This document shows positions 1-6,824 of a stretch of DNA of 8,155 bases, one piece after another (position 1 is the stretch's first letter; the number at the start of each line of letters is the position of its first letter). The notes under the pieces were generated by a model, which was not told where the DNA came from, did not search any database, and worked only from the letters and a program-made list of their open reading frames with translations. The position numbers and the translations under genes are program-made. Source of the DNA: an uncultured Bacteroidales bacterium (lineage in GTDB: Bacteria > Bacteroidota > Bacteroidia > Bacteroidales > Paludibacteraceae); the NCBI GenBank assembly GCA_937901025.1, contig CALCGR010000029.1:1-8155 (forward strand), given 5' to 3'.

Positions 1-21
1 TTTTTCGCCTGCGTCTTTTTT

Positions 22-51
22 TTGTGCAAAAACGCAAAAAGATTTGCACAA
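22..51. repeat. 9-bp inverted repeat overlapping the serC -33 element
   Basis: TTGTGCAAA at 22-30 is the exact reverse complement of TTTGCACAA at 43-51, with a 12-bp spacer. The right arm covers the TTTG -33 element of the serC promoter, so a dimeric regulator bound here would be well placed to affect transcription. This is inference from position alone. The region is A/T-rich, so chance or a DNA structural role remains possible. Confidence 0.4.
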
Positions 52-74
52 TTCAAAAATTTTTAGTAATTTTG
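43..74 (+). promoter_or_regulatory. Bacteroidota-type promoter for serC-serA
   Basis: TTTG at 43-46 and TAATTTTG at 67-74 match the Bacteroidota housekeeping consensus (-33 TTTG, -7 TAnnTTTG) with a 20-bp spacer. Transcription should begin a few bases after 74, leaving a leader of about 35 nt before the ATG at 117. This rules out the in-frame upstream start at 24, which would lie upstream of the promoter. No Shine-Dalgarno sequence is visible, which is usual for this phylum; the bases before the ATG are A-rich. Confidence 0.8.
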
Positions 75-85
75 CAAGCAAAATT
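68..85. repeat. 8-bp inverted repeat over the serC -7 box
   Basis: AATTTTGC (68-75) and GCAAAATT (78-85) form a perfect inverted repeat with a 2-bp gap. It overlaps the -7 box and the likely transcription start, so it is a possible operator. The promoter consensus itself supplies much of one arm, so only the second arm is informative. Confidence 0.4.
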
Positions 86-116
86 AGAAAACAAGAATAC
101 TAAAAATACCCAAAAC

Positions 117-1196
117 ATGAAGAAGTATAATTTTAATGCAGGACCCAGTATCCTGCCACAAGAAGTGATTAAGCAAACCGCAGAAGCCGTTCTCGACTTT
201 CAAGGCGAAGGACTCTCTATCCTCGAGATCTCTCACCGCGCGAAGTATTTCCAACCCGTAGTAGACGAGGCAGAAGCCCTGATGAAGGAGCTGCTCAATA
301 TCCCCGAAGGCTATCGCGTTATCTTCCTCGGCGGCGGCGCCAGCACCCAGTTCTGCATGCTCCCCTATAACCTGATGGAGAACAAAGCCGCCTATGTCAA
401 TACCGGCGTATGGAGCAAGAAAGCCATCAAGGAAGCCAAACTCTTCGGCGAAGTAGTGGAACTGGCAACCTCCACGAACTCCATTCCTACGGACTACACG
501 ATTCCGCAGGATTGCGACTATTTGCATATCACGACGAACAACACTATCTTCGGTACCGAGTGGTCGAATAGCAAACTCAACGACTTATACAAGAAGAAAG
601 GTACCGTTCGCCTCGTAGCGGACATGTCCTCCGATATCCTCAGCCGTCCTATTGACGTGAGCCAATACGACATCATCTATGGTGGTGCCCAAAAGAACCT
701 TGCTCCTGCTGGCGTCACCTTCGTCATCATCAAAGAGGAATGCCTCGGTCACGTAAGTCGCACCATCCCCACGATGCTCGACTACCGCACCCACGTCAAC
801 GAAGGTTCGATGTTCAACACCCCGCCCGTACTGCCGATATACACAGCGCTGCTGAACCTGCGTTGGCTCAAAGCCCACGGAGGACTCCCGTGGATGGACG
901 CTCGCAATAAAGCCAAAGCCGACCTGCTCTACTCCTGCCTCGATAACTCGAAACTGTTTATGCCGACGATATCCGAAGAGGAGGACCGCAGCCGTATGAA
1001 CATCTGCTTCGTACTCAAACCGCAATACGAAGACCTATTTGACGAGTTCTTTAAGTTCGCTACCGAGCGCGGCATGGTAGGTATCAAGGGTCACCGCCTC
1101 GTAGGCGGCTTCCGCGCATCCTGCTATAACGCCATGGACCTCGAAGGCGTACAAGCCCTCGTCGACACCATCCACGATTTTGAAAAACTGCACTAA
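117..1196 (+). CDS. serC: Phosphoserine aminotransferase (SerC)
   Basis: This 359-aa cytoplasmic PLP enzyme converts 3-phosphohydroxypyruvate plus glutamate to O-phosphoserine and 2-oxoglutarate, the second step of serine synthesis; the family can also act in pyridoxal phosphate synthesis. The start MKKYNFNAGPS is the conserved SerC N-terminus and lies just downstream of the promoter. Visible family features are GGGASTQF (72-79, cofactor pocket), TGVW with Trp99 to stack on the PLP ring, Asp169 in VADMSSD, the Schiff-base Lys193 in GGAQKNLAPAG, Asn234-Thr235 in FNTPP, and the substrate-phosphate residues His326, Arg327 and Arg333 in HRLVGGFRAS. Length is normal for the family and no catalytic residue appears to be missing. 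It is the first gene of the run, and its stop codon is 1 bp before serA, so the two are almost certainly co-transcribed and translationally coupled. Confidence 0.97.
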   Translation: MKKYNFNAGPSILPQEVIKQTAEAVLDFQGEGLSILEISHRAKYFQPVVDEAEALMKELLNIPEGYRVIFLGGGASTQFCMLPYNLMENKAAYVNTGVWSKKAIKEAKLFGEVVELATSTNSIPTDYTIPQDCDYLHITTNNTIFGTEWSNSKLNDLYKKKGTVRLVADMSSDILSRPIDVSQYDIIYGGAQKNLAPAGVTFVIIKEECLGHVSRTIPTMLDYRTHVNEGSMFNTPPVLPIYTALLNLRWLKAHGGLPWMDARNKAKADLLYSCLDNSKLFMPTISEEEDRSRMNICFVLKPQYEDLFDEFFKFATERGMVGIKGHRLVGGFRASCYNAMDLEGVQALVDTIHDFEKLH

Positions 1197-1197
1197 T

Positions 1198-2118
1198 ATG
1201 AAAATTCTTGTTGCCACAGAGAAACCCTTCGCGAAGGTAGCCATTGACGGCATCCGCGAAGTGACCGATAAAGCGGGTTACGAACTCGTCCTGCTCGAGA
1301 AATACACCGACAAGAGCCAACTGCTCAACGCCATCGCTGACGCCGACGCCGTCATCATCCGCTCCGACATCATCGACGCCGAGGTACTCGATGCCGCGAA
1401 GAAACTGCGCATCGTCGTTCGCGCCGGTGCCGGTTACGATAACATCGACCTCAATGCTGCTACCGCCCATAAGGTCGTAGCGATGAACACCCCCGGACAG
1501 AACTCCAACGCGGTGGCCGAACTCGCCCTCGGTCTGATGGTGATGGCAGTCCGCAATATGTACAACGGCACCTCCGGTACCGAACTCAAAGGTAAGAAAC
1601 TCGGCATCCATGCCTTTGGTAACGTAGGCCGTAATGTAGCCCGCATCGCCCAAGGCTTCGGCATGGACATCTATGCCTATGACGCTTACTGCCCCGATGA
1701 GGCGATGATCGCCGCCGGGGTCAAGCCCGTTCACTCGGCCGAGGAACTCTATTCCACTTGCGACATCGTAAGCCTGCATATCCCCGCTACCGACGAAACG
1801 AAAGCGAGCATCAACGCCGCCCTCGTAGGTCGTATGCCCAAAGGCGGACTACTCGTCAACACCGCCCGCAAGGAGGTTATCCATGAGGCGGAACTCATCG
1901 AACTCATGCAATCGCGCACGGACCTCAAATATGTAGCCGACGTCATGCCCGCTGCCGATGAGACGTTCCGCACGCTGTTTGCCGACCGTTACTTCGCCAC
2001 CCCGAAGAAAATGGGCGCACAGACCGCCGAAGCGAATATCAATGCCGGTATCGCCGCCGCTAAACAGATTGTCGATTTCTTCACTACGGGTAACACCCGC
2101 TTCCAAGTCAATAAATAA
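1198..2118 (+). CDS. serA: D-3-phosphoglycerate dehydrogenase, short form (SerA)
   Basis: This 306-aa NAD-dependent enzyme oxidises 3-phosphoglycerate to 3-phosphohydroxypyruvate, feeding SerC. The start at 1198 (MKILVATEKPF) lies 1 bp after the serC stop; an in-frame ATG at 1180 would overlap serC and adds residues foreign to the family. The fold is the D-2-hydroxyacid dehydrogenase type: substrate loop RAGAGYDNID (75-84), nucleotide-binding loop GIHAFGNVG (136-144), Asp162 after the second strand for the NAD ribose, and catalytic Arg224 in NTARKEV. At the place of the usual catalytic His (TPHxG) the sequence is TPKKMGAQT, so Lys270 or Lys271 replaces it. The first glycine of the GxGxxG loop is Ala139. 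There is no ACT or other C-terminal regulatory domain, so serine feedback through ACT is not expected. These traits fit the 'type IIIK' class of PGDH. Confidence 0.95.
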   Translation: MKILVATEKPFAKVAIDGIREVTDKAGYELVLLEKYTDKSQLLNAIADADAVIIRSDIIDAEVLDAAKKLRIVVRAGAGYDNIDLNAATAHKVVAMNTPGQNSNAVAELALGLMVMAVRNMYNGTSGTELKGKKLGIHAFGNVGRNVARIAQGFGMDIYAYDAYCPDEAMIAAGVKPVHSAEELYSTCDIVSLHIPATDETKASINAALVGRMPKGGLLVNTARKEVIHEAELIELMQSRTDLKYVADVMPAADETFRTLFADRYFATPKKMGAQTAEANINAGIAAAKQIVDFFTTGNTRFQVNK

Positions 2119-2120
2119 GC

Positions 2121-3416
2121 GTGAACACCATCCTACTCATCCTCTCCCTCTTCCTGACACCCAAAGGAACGGCGGTAACCACCTTTAACGAGACGGATAC
2201 CGTTTTCCTCTATGCCCCCAGTAACGATACGTACCACGGCATCGTCAGCGAACAACCCACCGATTGGTTTTTGCTGCCGGACACCGTAACTCCTGTTACC
2301 CCCGCTGCCCCGAACGAATATCAAGGGAAGAGCGGCGACGGCATCGCCGTCAAGCACGAGGGACGATGGATATACCGCTACATCCTCGAACTCGACACCA
2401 CGCACTATGCCATCGAGGAGGTAACCGCGGATTGCGAAAGAACGACGGTCCGTCTGTCTCAGCCTATCACCGCCCTCACCTATACCGATGCCCATGGGGA
2501 TCAACAGGGGTTAAAACGGACCGTTCAGTTTGAATACAACAACCTTGTATGGAACGACGAAGGCGGTTGGACCGAGACCCCGCTGCAAACCGTGTTCTCC
2601 ACTACGAACGCGACCTATATCCTGCCCGCCCTCTATGAAGCAACGGACATAATGATGGTCACGGACTCCGCTTGGCGTTCCGACTTAGACATGGACATGG
2701 ACACCGCGAAAGGACGGTTGGAGGAGCCCCTTGCCTTTGCTATCCATCCGACCCACACCGCCACCACGCGGTGGGAAGGGGTAGATATCAATCACGTCAA
2801 CGAGCAAGACGCACCTTCCGACGCGCAGTTCCTCGTAGGTTCCGGTCCTACGGAAATCAACTTTGAATCCAACCCCACCCCGGCAGCGGAGTGGTTTGAA
2901 TGGAAGATAAGCAAGGGAAACAATGTTCTCTTCACCCGCCGCGATGTGAACCAGCGCTACCTCTTTGAGGACAAAGCCAACTATACCGTCGCTATCTCGG
3001 TCACCGGTAACGGATGCCAACACGACACCACGTTCGCCGTTTCCATCCAGGAATCATTCTTACACGTTCCCAATGTCTTCACGCCCAACGGCGACGGCAT
3101 GAACGATGAGTTCCGCGTAGATTACAAATCGATTGCAGACTACCATATCTGGGTCTACAACCGATGGAACAAACTCGTGTACGAGAGTACCAACCCTCAA
3201 GAAGGTTGGGACGGGAACATCAATGGTCGCCCTGCCGCGTCGGGAGCGTATTTCTACGTCATCCGCGCGAAAGGTACCGATGCCGCGGCGAATGCGGACT
3301 ATATGTCGAAGATTGCCTTCGACAAGAAACGCAAGTCCGCCAATCCCGACGACATCAATGCCCTCCTCGGGCTCTACCAACTCTCCGGAGACATCAATCT
3401 GATTAGGGAGAAATAA
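2121..3416 (+). CDS. Secreted PKD-like protein with T9SS type B C-terminal domain
   Basis: This 431-aa protein is predicted to be exported and then handled by the type IX secretion system. The start is GTG at 2121: an in-frame stop at 2112-2114 leaves only this start codon before the long frame. Residues 1-18 form a short hydrophobic stretch (LLILSLFL) consistent with a signal peptide, although it lacks the usual basic N-terminus. Residues 25-210 are not recognised. Residues about 235-310 look like a PKD/Ig-like beta-sandwich (WKISKGNN, YTVAISVTGNGCQ). Residues about 315-431 are a gliding-motility-type C-terminal domain: VPNVFTPNGDGMNDEF, VYNRWNKLVYES, GWDG, GAYFYVIRAKG and a terminal LSGDINLIREK. 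Between the last two motifs are about 30 extra residues rich in Lys and Asp. It begins 2 bp after serA, so it is probably co-transcribed with it. No enzymatic motif is seen; its role is unknown. Confidence 0.85.
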   Translation: MNTILLILSLFLTPKGTAVTTFNETDTVFLYAPSNDTYHGIVSEQPTDWFLLPDTVTPVTPAAPNEYQGKSGDGIAVKHEGRWIYRYILELDTTHYAIEEVTADCERTTVRLSQPITALTYTDAHGDQQGLKRTVQFEYNNLVWNDEGGWTETPLQTVFSTTNATYILPALYEATDIMMVTDSAWRSDLDMDMDTAKGRLEEPLAFAIHPTHTATTRWEGVDINHVNEQDAPSDAQFLVGSGPTEINFESNPTPAAEWFEWKISKGNNVLFTRRDVNQRYLFEDKANYTVAISVTGNGCQHDTTFAVSIQESFLHVPNVFTPNGDGMNDEFRVDYKSIADYHIWVYNRWNKLVYESTNPQEGWDGNINGRPAASGAYFYVIRAKGTDAAANADYMSKIAFDKKRKSANPDDINALLGLYQLSGDINLIREK

Positions 3417-3442
3417 AACTTTACTTTAATATTCAATCTTCA

Positions 3443-5569
3443 ATGAAAAAATTAAGCATTATGGCTATCACAGCCCTTACCCTTGCCTCCTGCGGCAATC
3501 CGTTCTTTAGCTACAAGAACTGGGACACTCCTCATGGTGCGTATCCCTTTAATGAAATCAAGACAAAACACTACATGCCCGCTTTTGAAGAGGGTTTCAA
3601 ACAAGGTCTGGCGGAGATTGACGCTATCGTCAATAACCCCGAGGCACCTACGTTCGAAAACACCATCGAAGCGTATGTCAACAGCGGCGAACTGCTGACC
3701 GTAGTAGCCGGATGTTTCTACAACCTCGCTTCCGCCGAGACTAACGACGAGTTACAAGCCCTCGAGATGGAACTCAGTCCGAAGATGAGTGAGTACTCTA
3801 CCGCCATCCGTCTCAACGAAGGTCTGTTCCAACGTATCAAAACCGTCTATGATGAACGCGAGAGTCTCGACCTTCGTCCCGACCAGCGCAAACTGCTGGA
3901 AGATATCTACGAAGGGTTTGCCAATAACGGTGCCAACCTCAACCCGGAAGAAAAAGAGACCTATCGTCAACTCAGTCTGCGCCTGAGCGAACTGACCACT
4001 GCGTATGGTCAAAACGCCCTCAAAGCCACCAACGCTTGGACCTACGTCATTGAGGACGAGAACCAACTGAGCGGACTCAACGAGGATACCAAAGCAGTGC
4101 TTCTTGCCAACGGGAAGAAAATCGGCAAAGAGGGCAAATACGTGCTCAACCTCAAGCCTACCACCTATATCCCCGTAATGGAGGACTGCGACAGCCGCGA
4201 ACTTCGTCATATCCTATACACGGCCTATAACTCCCGCGCGTTAGGCGGTGAGTTTGATAATACGGCTCTTATCGTGGAGATTGCCAATACGCGTCTGGCG
4301 ATGGCTCAGTTATTCGGCAAGAAGACCTATGCCGAGAAATCGTTGCATAAGACCTGTGCCGAGAGCCAAGAAACGGTTATGAACTTCCTCGACAACCTGC
4401 GCAAAGCCTATATGCCTGCCGCCCGCCAAGAGGTTCGCGAGTTGCAAGACTATGCTGCCACCCTCGGTTTTAAGGGTACTATACAACCTTGGGACTGGAG
4501 TTATTACAGCAAGAAACTCAAGGATGCCAAATACAGCATCTCGGACGATGTGCTGCGTCCTTACTTCCAACTGGAGAACGTGATTGAAGGCGTGTTCGGT
4601 TTGGCCAAACGCCTCTATGGGCTCACGTTCGTGGAGAACAAAGATATCCCCGTTTATCACCCCGAGGTGAAGGCCTATGAGGTGTTTGATGAAGCAGGGA
4701 ACTTCTTGGCCGTTTACTATGCGGACTTCCATCCGCGGGACGGCAAACGCGCCGGTGCATGGATGAACGGATTCCAAGATCAGTATATCCAACCCGACGG
4801 AACGGACCATCGCCCGCACATCGTGAACGTGATGAACTTCACGCGTTCTACCGAGACCAAACCCGCTTTGCTCACGTACGACGAGGTGGAGACTTTCCTA
4901 CACGAGTTCGGTCACGCGCTGCACGGTATGTTGACCCGCTGCTACTATGCGGCACAAAGCGGTACCGCCGTTCCGCGCGACTTTGTGGAACTGCCTTCTC
5001 AGTTTAATGAGAACTTCCTCGGCGAAAAAGAGTTCCTTGACACGTTCGCCAAACATTACGAGACGGGCGAAGCTATGCCGCAAGACCTTATCGACAAGAT
5101 TCAACGCGCCAATACCTATCACGCTGCTTATGCGTGCGTGCGCCAACTCAGTTTCGGTTACCTCGACATGGCTTACCATACGCTCACGGCACCGATGACG
5201 ATTAACAACAATGACACCCTTACCACGGTCGTTGACTTTGGTAATAAGGCGATGGATAAGGTGGCGGTTGTTCCGGTCGTAGAGGGAACCCAAATGGAGA
5301 CTGCCTTCACCCACATCTTCAGTGGAGGTTATGCCGCAGGGTACTATAGCTATAAGTGGTCGGAGTTGCTGGATGCCGACGCGTTTAGCGTCTTCCAACA
5401 AGCGCAAAAAGAGCGTGGATCCATCTTCGATAAGCAAGCGGCTGATGCCTTCCGCACAAACGTGCTGGAGAAAGGTGGCACCGAAGAGCCGATGGTTCTC
5501 TACCGCCGTTTCCGCGGGGGTGACCCCACCATCGACGCCCTGCTCAAACGCGATGGGTTAAAGAAGTAA
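3443..5569 (+). CDS. dcp: M3 family zinc metallopeptidase, Dcp-like lipoprotein
   Basis: This 708-aa protein belongs to the thimet oligopeptidase/peptidyl-dipeptidase family M3, which cleaves short peptides; the Dcp branch removes C-terminal dipeptides. The zinc site is complete: HEFGH at 487-491 (ligands His487 and His491, catalytic Glu488) and Glu516 in DFVELPSQ as third ligand. The substrate-side motif GGYAAGYYSYKWSELLDAD (628-646) is also typical. The N-terminus MKKLSIMAITALTLASC is a lipoprotein signal with lipobox LASC and acylated Cys17. No acidic surface-export signal follows the Cys, so a periplasm-facing lipoprotein is the best guess. It lies 26 bp after the previous gene with no recognisable promoter or terminator in the gap. 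Its stop is 2 bp from the stop of the convergent transposase gene. Oligopeptidase A is an alternative name within the same family, but the lipoprotein signal favours Dcp. Confidence 0.93.
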   Translation: MKKLSIMAITALTLASCGNPFFSYKNWDTPHGAYPFNEIKTKHYMPAFEEGFKQGLAEIDAIVNNPEAPTFENTIEAYVNSGELLTVVAGCFYNLASAETNDELQALEMELSPKMSEYSTAIRLNEGLFQRIKTVYDERESLDLRPDQRKLLEDIYEGFANNGANLNPEEKETYRQLSLRLSELTTAYGQNALKATNAWTYVIEDENQLSGLNEDTKAVLLANGKKIGKEGKYVLNLKPTTYIPVMEDCDSRELRHILYTAYNSRALGGEFDNTALIVEIANTRLAMAQLFGKKTYAEKSLHKTCAESQETVMNFLDNLRKAYMPAARQEVRELQDYAATLGFKGTIQPWDWSYYSKKLKDAKYSISDDVLRPYFQLENVIEGVFGLAKRLYGLTFVENKDIPVYHPEVKAYEVFDEAGNFLAVYYADFHPRDGKRAGAWMNGFQDQYIQPDGTDHRPHIVNVMNFTRSTETKPALLTYDEVETFLHEFGHALHGMLTRCYYAAQSGTAVPRDFVELPSQFNENFLGEKEFLDTFAKHYETGEAMPQDLIDKIQRANTYHAAYACVRQLSFGYLDMAYHTLTAPMTINNNDTLTTVVDFGNKAMDKVAVVPVVEGTQMETAFTHIFSGGYAAGYYSYKWSELLDADAFSVFQQAQKERGSIFDKQAADAFRTNVLEKGGTEEPMVLYRRFRGGDPTIDALLKRDGLKK

Positions 5570-5571
5570 GA

Positions 5572-6759
5572 CTATTTCCACCAATCGTCGGCGGAGTCAG
5601 CAATAAGACGACTCAGTTCGTTCATTACGAGGCACATCTCTCTTGAGACTTGTGCCTCTTTTTGATAGAGATAATTCCAACAACTGATTTGTAGCAATTG
5701 CCCCTCAGCACAAGCATAAAAACTGCGCCCTAAAGGTTTGTAATGGTCGCTAAAGCCGTTATCCACTATCTCTATGATAGGGTATCCTTCAACTAAGAGT
5801 TGTTTGCGTATTTCTCTCTCATGCGCACTAATAAAAGCGGAAACAATAACAGCCCCTTGTTGAGCAGCGTTCATCACAGCTCGGGTCTGTTCCTCGATAC
5901 GTTTTGCGTCAGCACGATGACAAACGAGCGGAAGTTTGCGTCCCGCAAGCAATAAATCGCGCTTGCCTATATAGGCAAGACCCAACTTCTTTTCCGATAT
6001 ATCGGAAAAACTCAGTCGCTCTCTTAGTCGCTCCATTGCTTCTAATACCGCCTCGGGGTGTTTGCCAAGGTAGGCATCCGCCTGTAAAGCAGAAAGGACA
6101 CGTTGCTCGGTCCAGTTCTTTGATGTTTGGTTTCGATATATCGTAAAACAATCTTTGTTCTGCCGTTTGATATACGAACGTTCCGGATTAGTTCGAATAT
6201 AGTTGATCTTAGCGTCAATCTGCTCCTCTGTCAGCGGTTCTGTCTCATTAAATCCCGCACTAAACAATGCAGGACCGCGCTTACTTTCGGTATGAATATC
6301 GTCCACCCAATCATCGTCTGTCTTTCCATCCGTTCGTCCCATCATTGTGCGCCAAGGAATGCCTAAGATATCCCAATAAGCGTGGGTGCAACCAATCTTA
6401 AATCCTTTGATAACTTTCCCTAAATCGACACCCGGATAGGAGGCATCAAGATGCAGAAGACCATGAAAATGATCCGGCATTACTTGGGCTTCAAGCAATT
6501 GCGCGTTAGGATAATGGGATGGAATGGTGTTCCAACAACTAAGAACTTTTTCTCCCAATGCCGTCAAACGGCATTCGTGAGAATTAGGTATTGACCCTAA
6601 AATAGGAAGACAATCGTGAACAGTAAGTGTAACAAAGAAATAACCTTGTGTATAGTCTACTATTGGGTCGCGCTGTAAAGCTTTCGGTTGTTTCGCTACG
6701 CGGAGGCGTTTCTCATACGCGTTCTTTTCAGACTGTGTAAACTCGTGGTAATGAGGCAT
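5572..6759 (-). CDS. RAYT-like HUH/Y1 transposase fused to a DprA-like (SLOG) domain
   Basis: The product is 395 aa from the ATG at 6759. Residues about 30-250 are an IS200-like/REP-associated tyrosine transposase domain: core strand YFFVTLTVHD (40-49), HUH motif MPDHFHGLLHL with metal ligands His97 and His99, and nucleophile Tyr187 in KINYIRTNP, matching the YIxxNP motif of E. coli RAYT. Such enzymes nick single-stranded DNA at palindromes. Residues about 257-395 resemble the DprA Rossmann fold: YIGKRDLLLAG, PLVCHR where family members have a GSR-like motif, GAVIVSAFISAHEREI in the position of VSGxAxGID, a DNGFSDHYKPLG turn and SREMCLVMNELSRLI in the position of the RN(R)xI segment; the last DprA strands are missing. 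The frame is open back to 6954, but those upstream starts lie in a terminator and in the promoter. The gene is visibly less G+C-rich than serA or serC, suggesting different ancestry. Role unknown; transposition, palindrome processing or DNA uptake are guesses. Confidence 0.85.
   Translation of the reverse strand: MPHYHEFTQSEKNAYEKRLRVAKQPKALQRDPIVDYTQGYFFVTLTVHDCLPILGSIPNSHECRLTALGEKVLSCWNTIPSHYPNAQLLEAQVMPDHFHGLLHLDASYPGVDLGKVIKGFKIGCTHAYWDILGIPWRTMMGRTDGKTDDDWVDDIHTESKRGPALFSAGFNETEPLTEEQIDAKINYIRTNPERSYIKRQNKDCFTIYRNQTSKNWTEQRVLSALQADAYLGKHPEAVLEAMERLRERLSFSDISEKKLGLAYIGKRDLLLAGRKLPLVCHRADAKRIEEQTRAVMNAAQQGAVIVSAFISAHEREIRKQLLVEGYPIIEIVDNGFSDHYKPLGRSFYACAEGQLLQISCWNYLYQKEAQVSREMCLVMNELSRLIADSADDWWK
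5629..5663 (+). terminator. Probable intrinsic terminator for dcp, inside the convergent gene
   Basis: GAGGCACA (5629-5636) pairs perfectly with TGTGCCTC (5651-5658), and inside the 14-nt loop TCTC can pair in part with GAGA. The stem is followed at once by TTTTT (5659-5663). Read on the + strand it lies 59 nt after the dcp stop, where a terminator is expected. It overlaps codons for about residues 366-377 of the - strand transposase fusion gene, so this stretch would serve both purposes. The stem is moderate in strength. Confidence 0.6.
5962..5979. repeat. 18-bp perfect palindrome at the domain junction
   Basis: CTTGCCTATATAGGCAAG is its own reverse complement over all 18 bases. It is aligned with the reading frame and encodes Leu-Ala-Tyr-Ile-Gly-Lys (residues 261-266), at the beginning of the DprA-like domain. 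A copy of GCAAGC at 5945-5950 could pair with GCTTGC at 5961-5966, giving an alternative hairpin next to it. Confidence 0.7.
5990..6009. repeat. 20-bp perfect palindrome, GATATATC family, intragenic copy
   Basis: TTTTCCGATATATCGGAAAA is perfectly self-complementary. Its inner 18 bases are identical to the leader copy at 6825-6842. It encodes part of SFSDISEKK (residues 250-258), the linker between the transposase and DprA-like domains. Its centre is 29 bp from that of the palindrome at 5962-5979. Confidence 0.75.
6131..6146. repeat. Degenerate GATATATC-family palindrome
   Basis: TTTCGATATATCGTAA has a perfect 10-bp palindromic core CGATATATCG (6134-6143) and, outside one mismatched pair, two more A-T pairs on each side. 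It differs from the other two copies by changes on each flank of the core. It lies shortly after the catalytic tyrosine region and is read in a different frame (FTIYRN) from the junction copy (SDISE). Confidence 0.5.
6557..6575. repeat. 8-bp stem, 3-nt loop hairpin within the transposase gene
   Basis: AATGCCGT (6557-6564) and ACGGCATT (6568-6575) are exact reverse complements separated by CAA. On the coding strand it spans codons for ECRLTAL (residues 62-68). The compact stem with a tiny loop has REP-like geometry, but the encoded RLTALG segment is also a common sequence in this protein family, so the hairpin may be incidental. Confidence 0.4.
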
Positions 6760-6824
6760 TGTCTTGTTTGTGATAACGAACGATGGTCTTTTTAGGGATG
6801 ACGAGGTTTCGTTTTTGGGTTTCG

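Noticed and set aside
24..116. N-terminal extension of serC from the ATG-like start at 24
   Set aside because: This codon lies upstream of the promoter at 43-74, and the added residues do not resemble SerC, whose conserved N-terminus begins at 117.
1180..1197. Earlier in-frame ATG for serA
   Set aside because: It overlaps the serC end and adds six residues not seen in the family; the ATG at 1198, 1 bp after the serC stop, fits better.
1084..1779. Long - strand open frame (231 codons) opposite serC/serA
   Set aside because: It lies wholly opposite two well-supported genes, has low-complexity Gly/Val/Asp composition and no recognisable domain, and has no promoter.
3417..3442. Separate promoter directly before dcp
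   Set aside because: The 26-bp gap has TACTTTAA but no TAnnTTTG match, and no TTTG at suitable spacing was found.
4898..5437. - strand open frame (179 codons) opposite dcp
   Set aside because: It is the antisense of the M3 catalytic region and shows no family motif; it is a by-product of codon usage on the other strand.
5904..6151. Short open frames on both strands within the transposase gene
   Set aside because: They are alternate-frame readings around the palindromes and have no supporting start signals or motifs.
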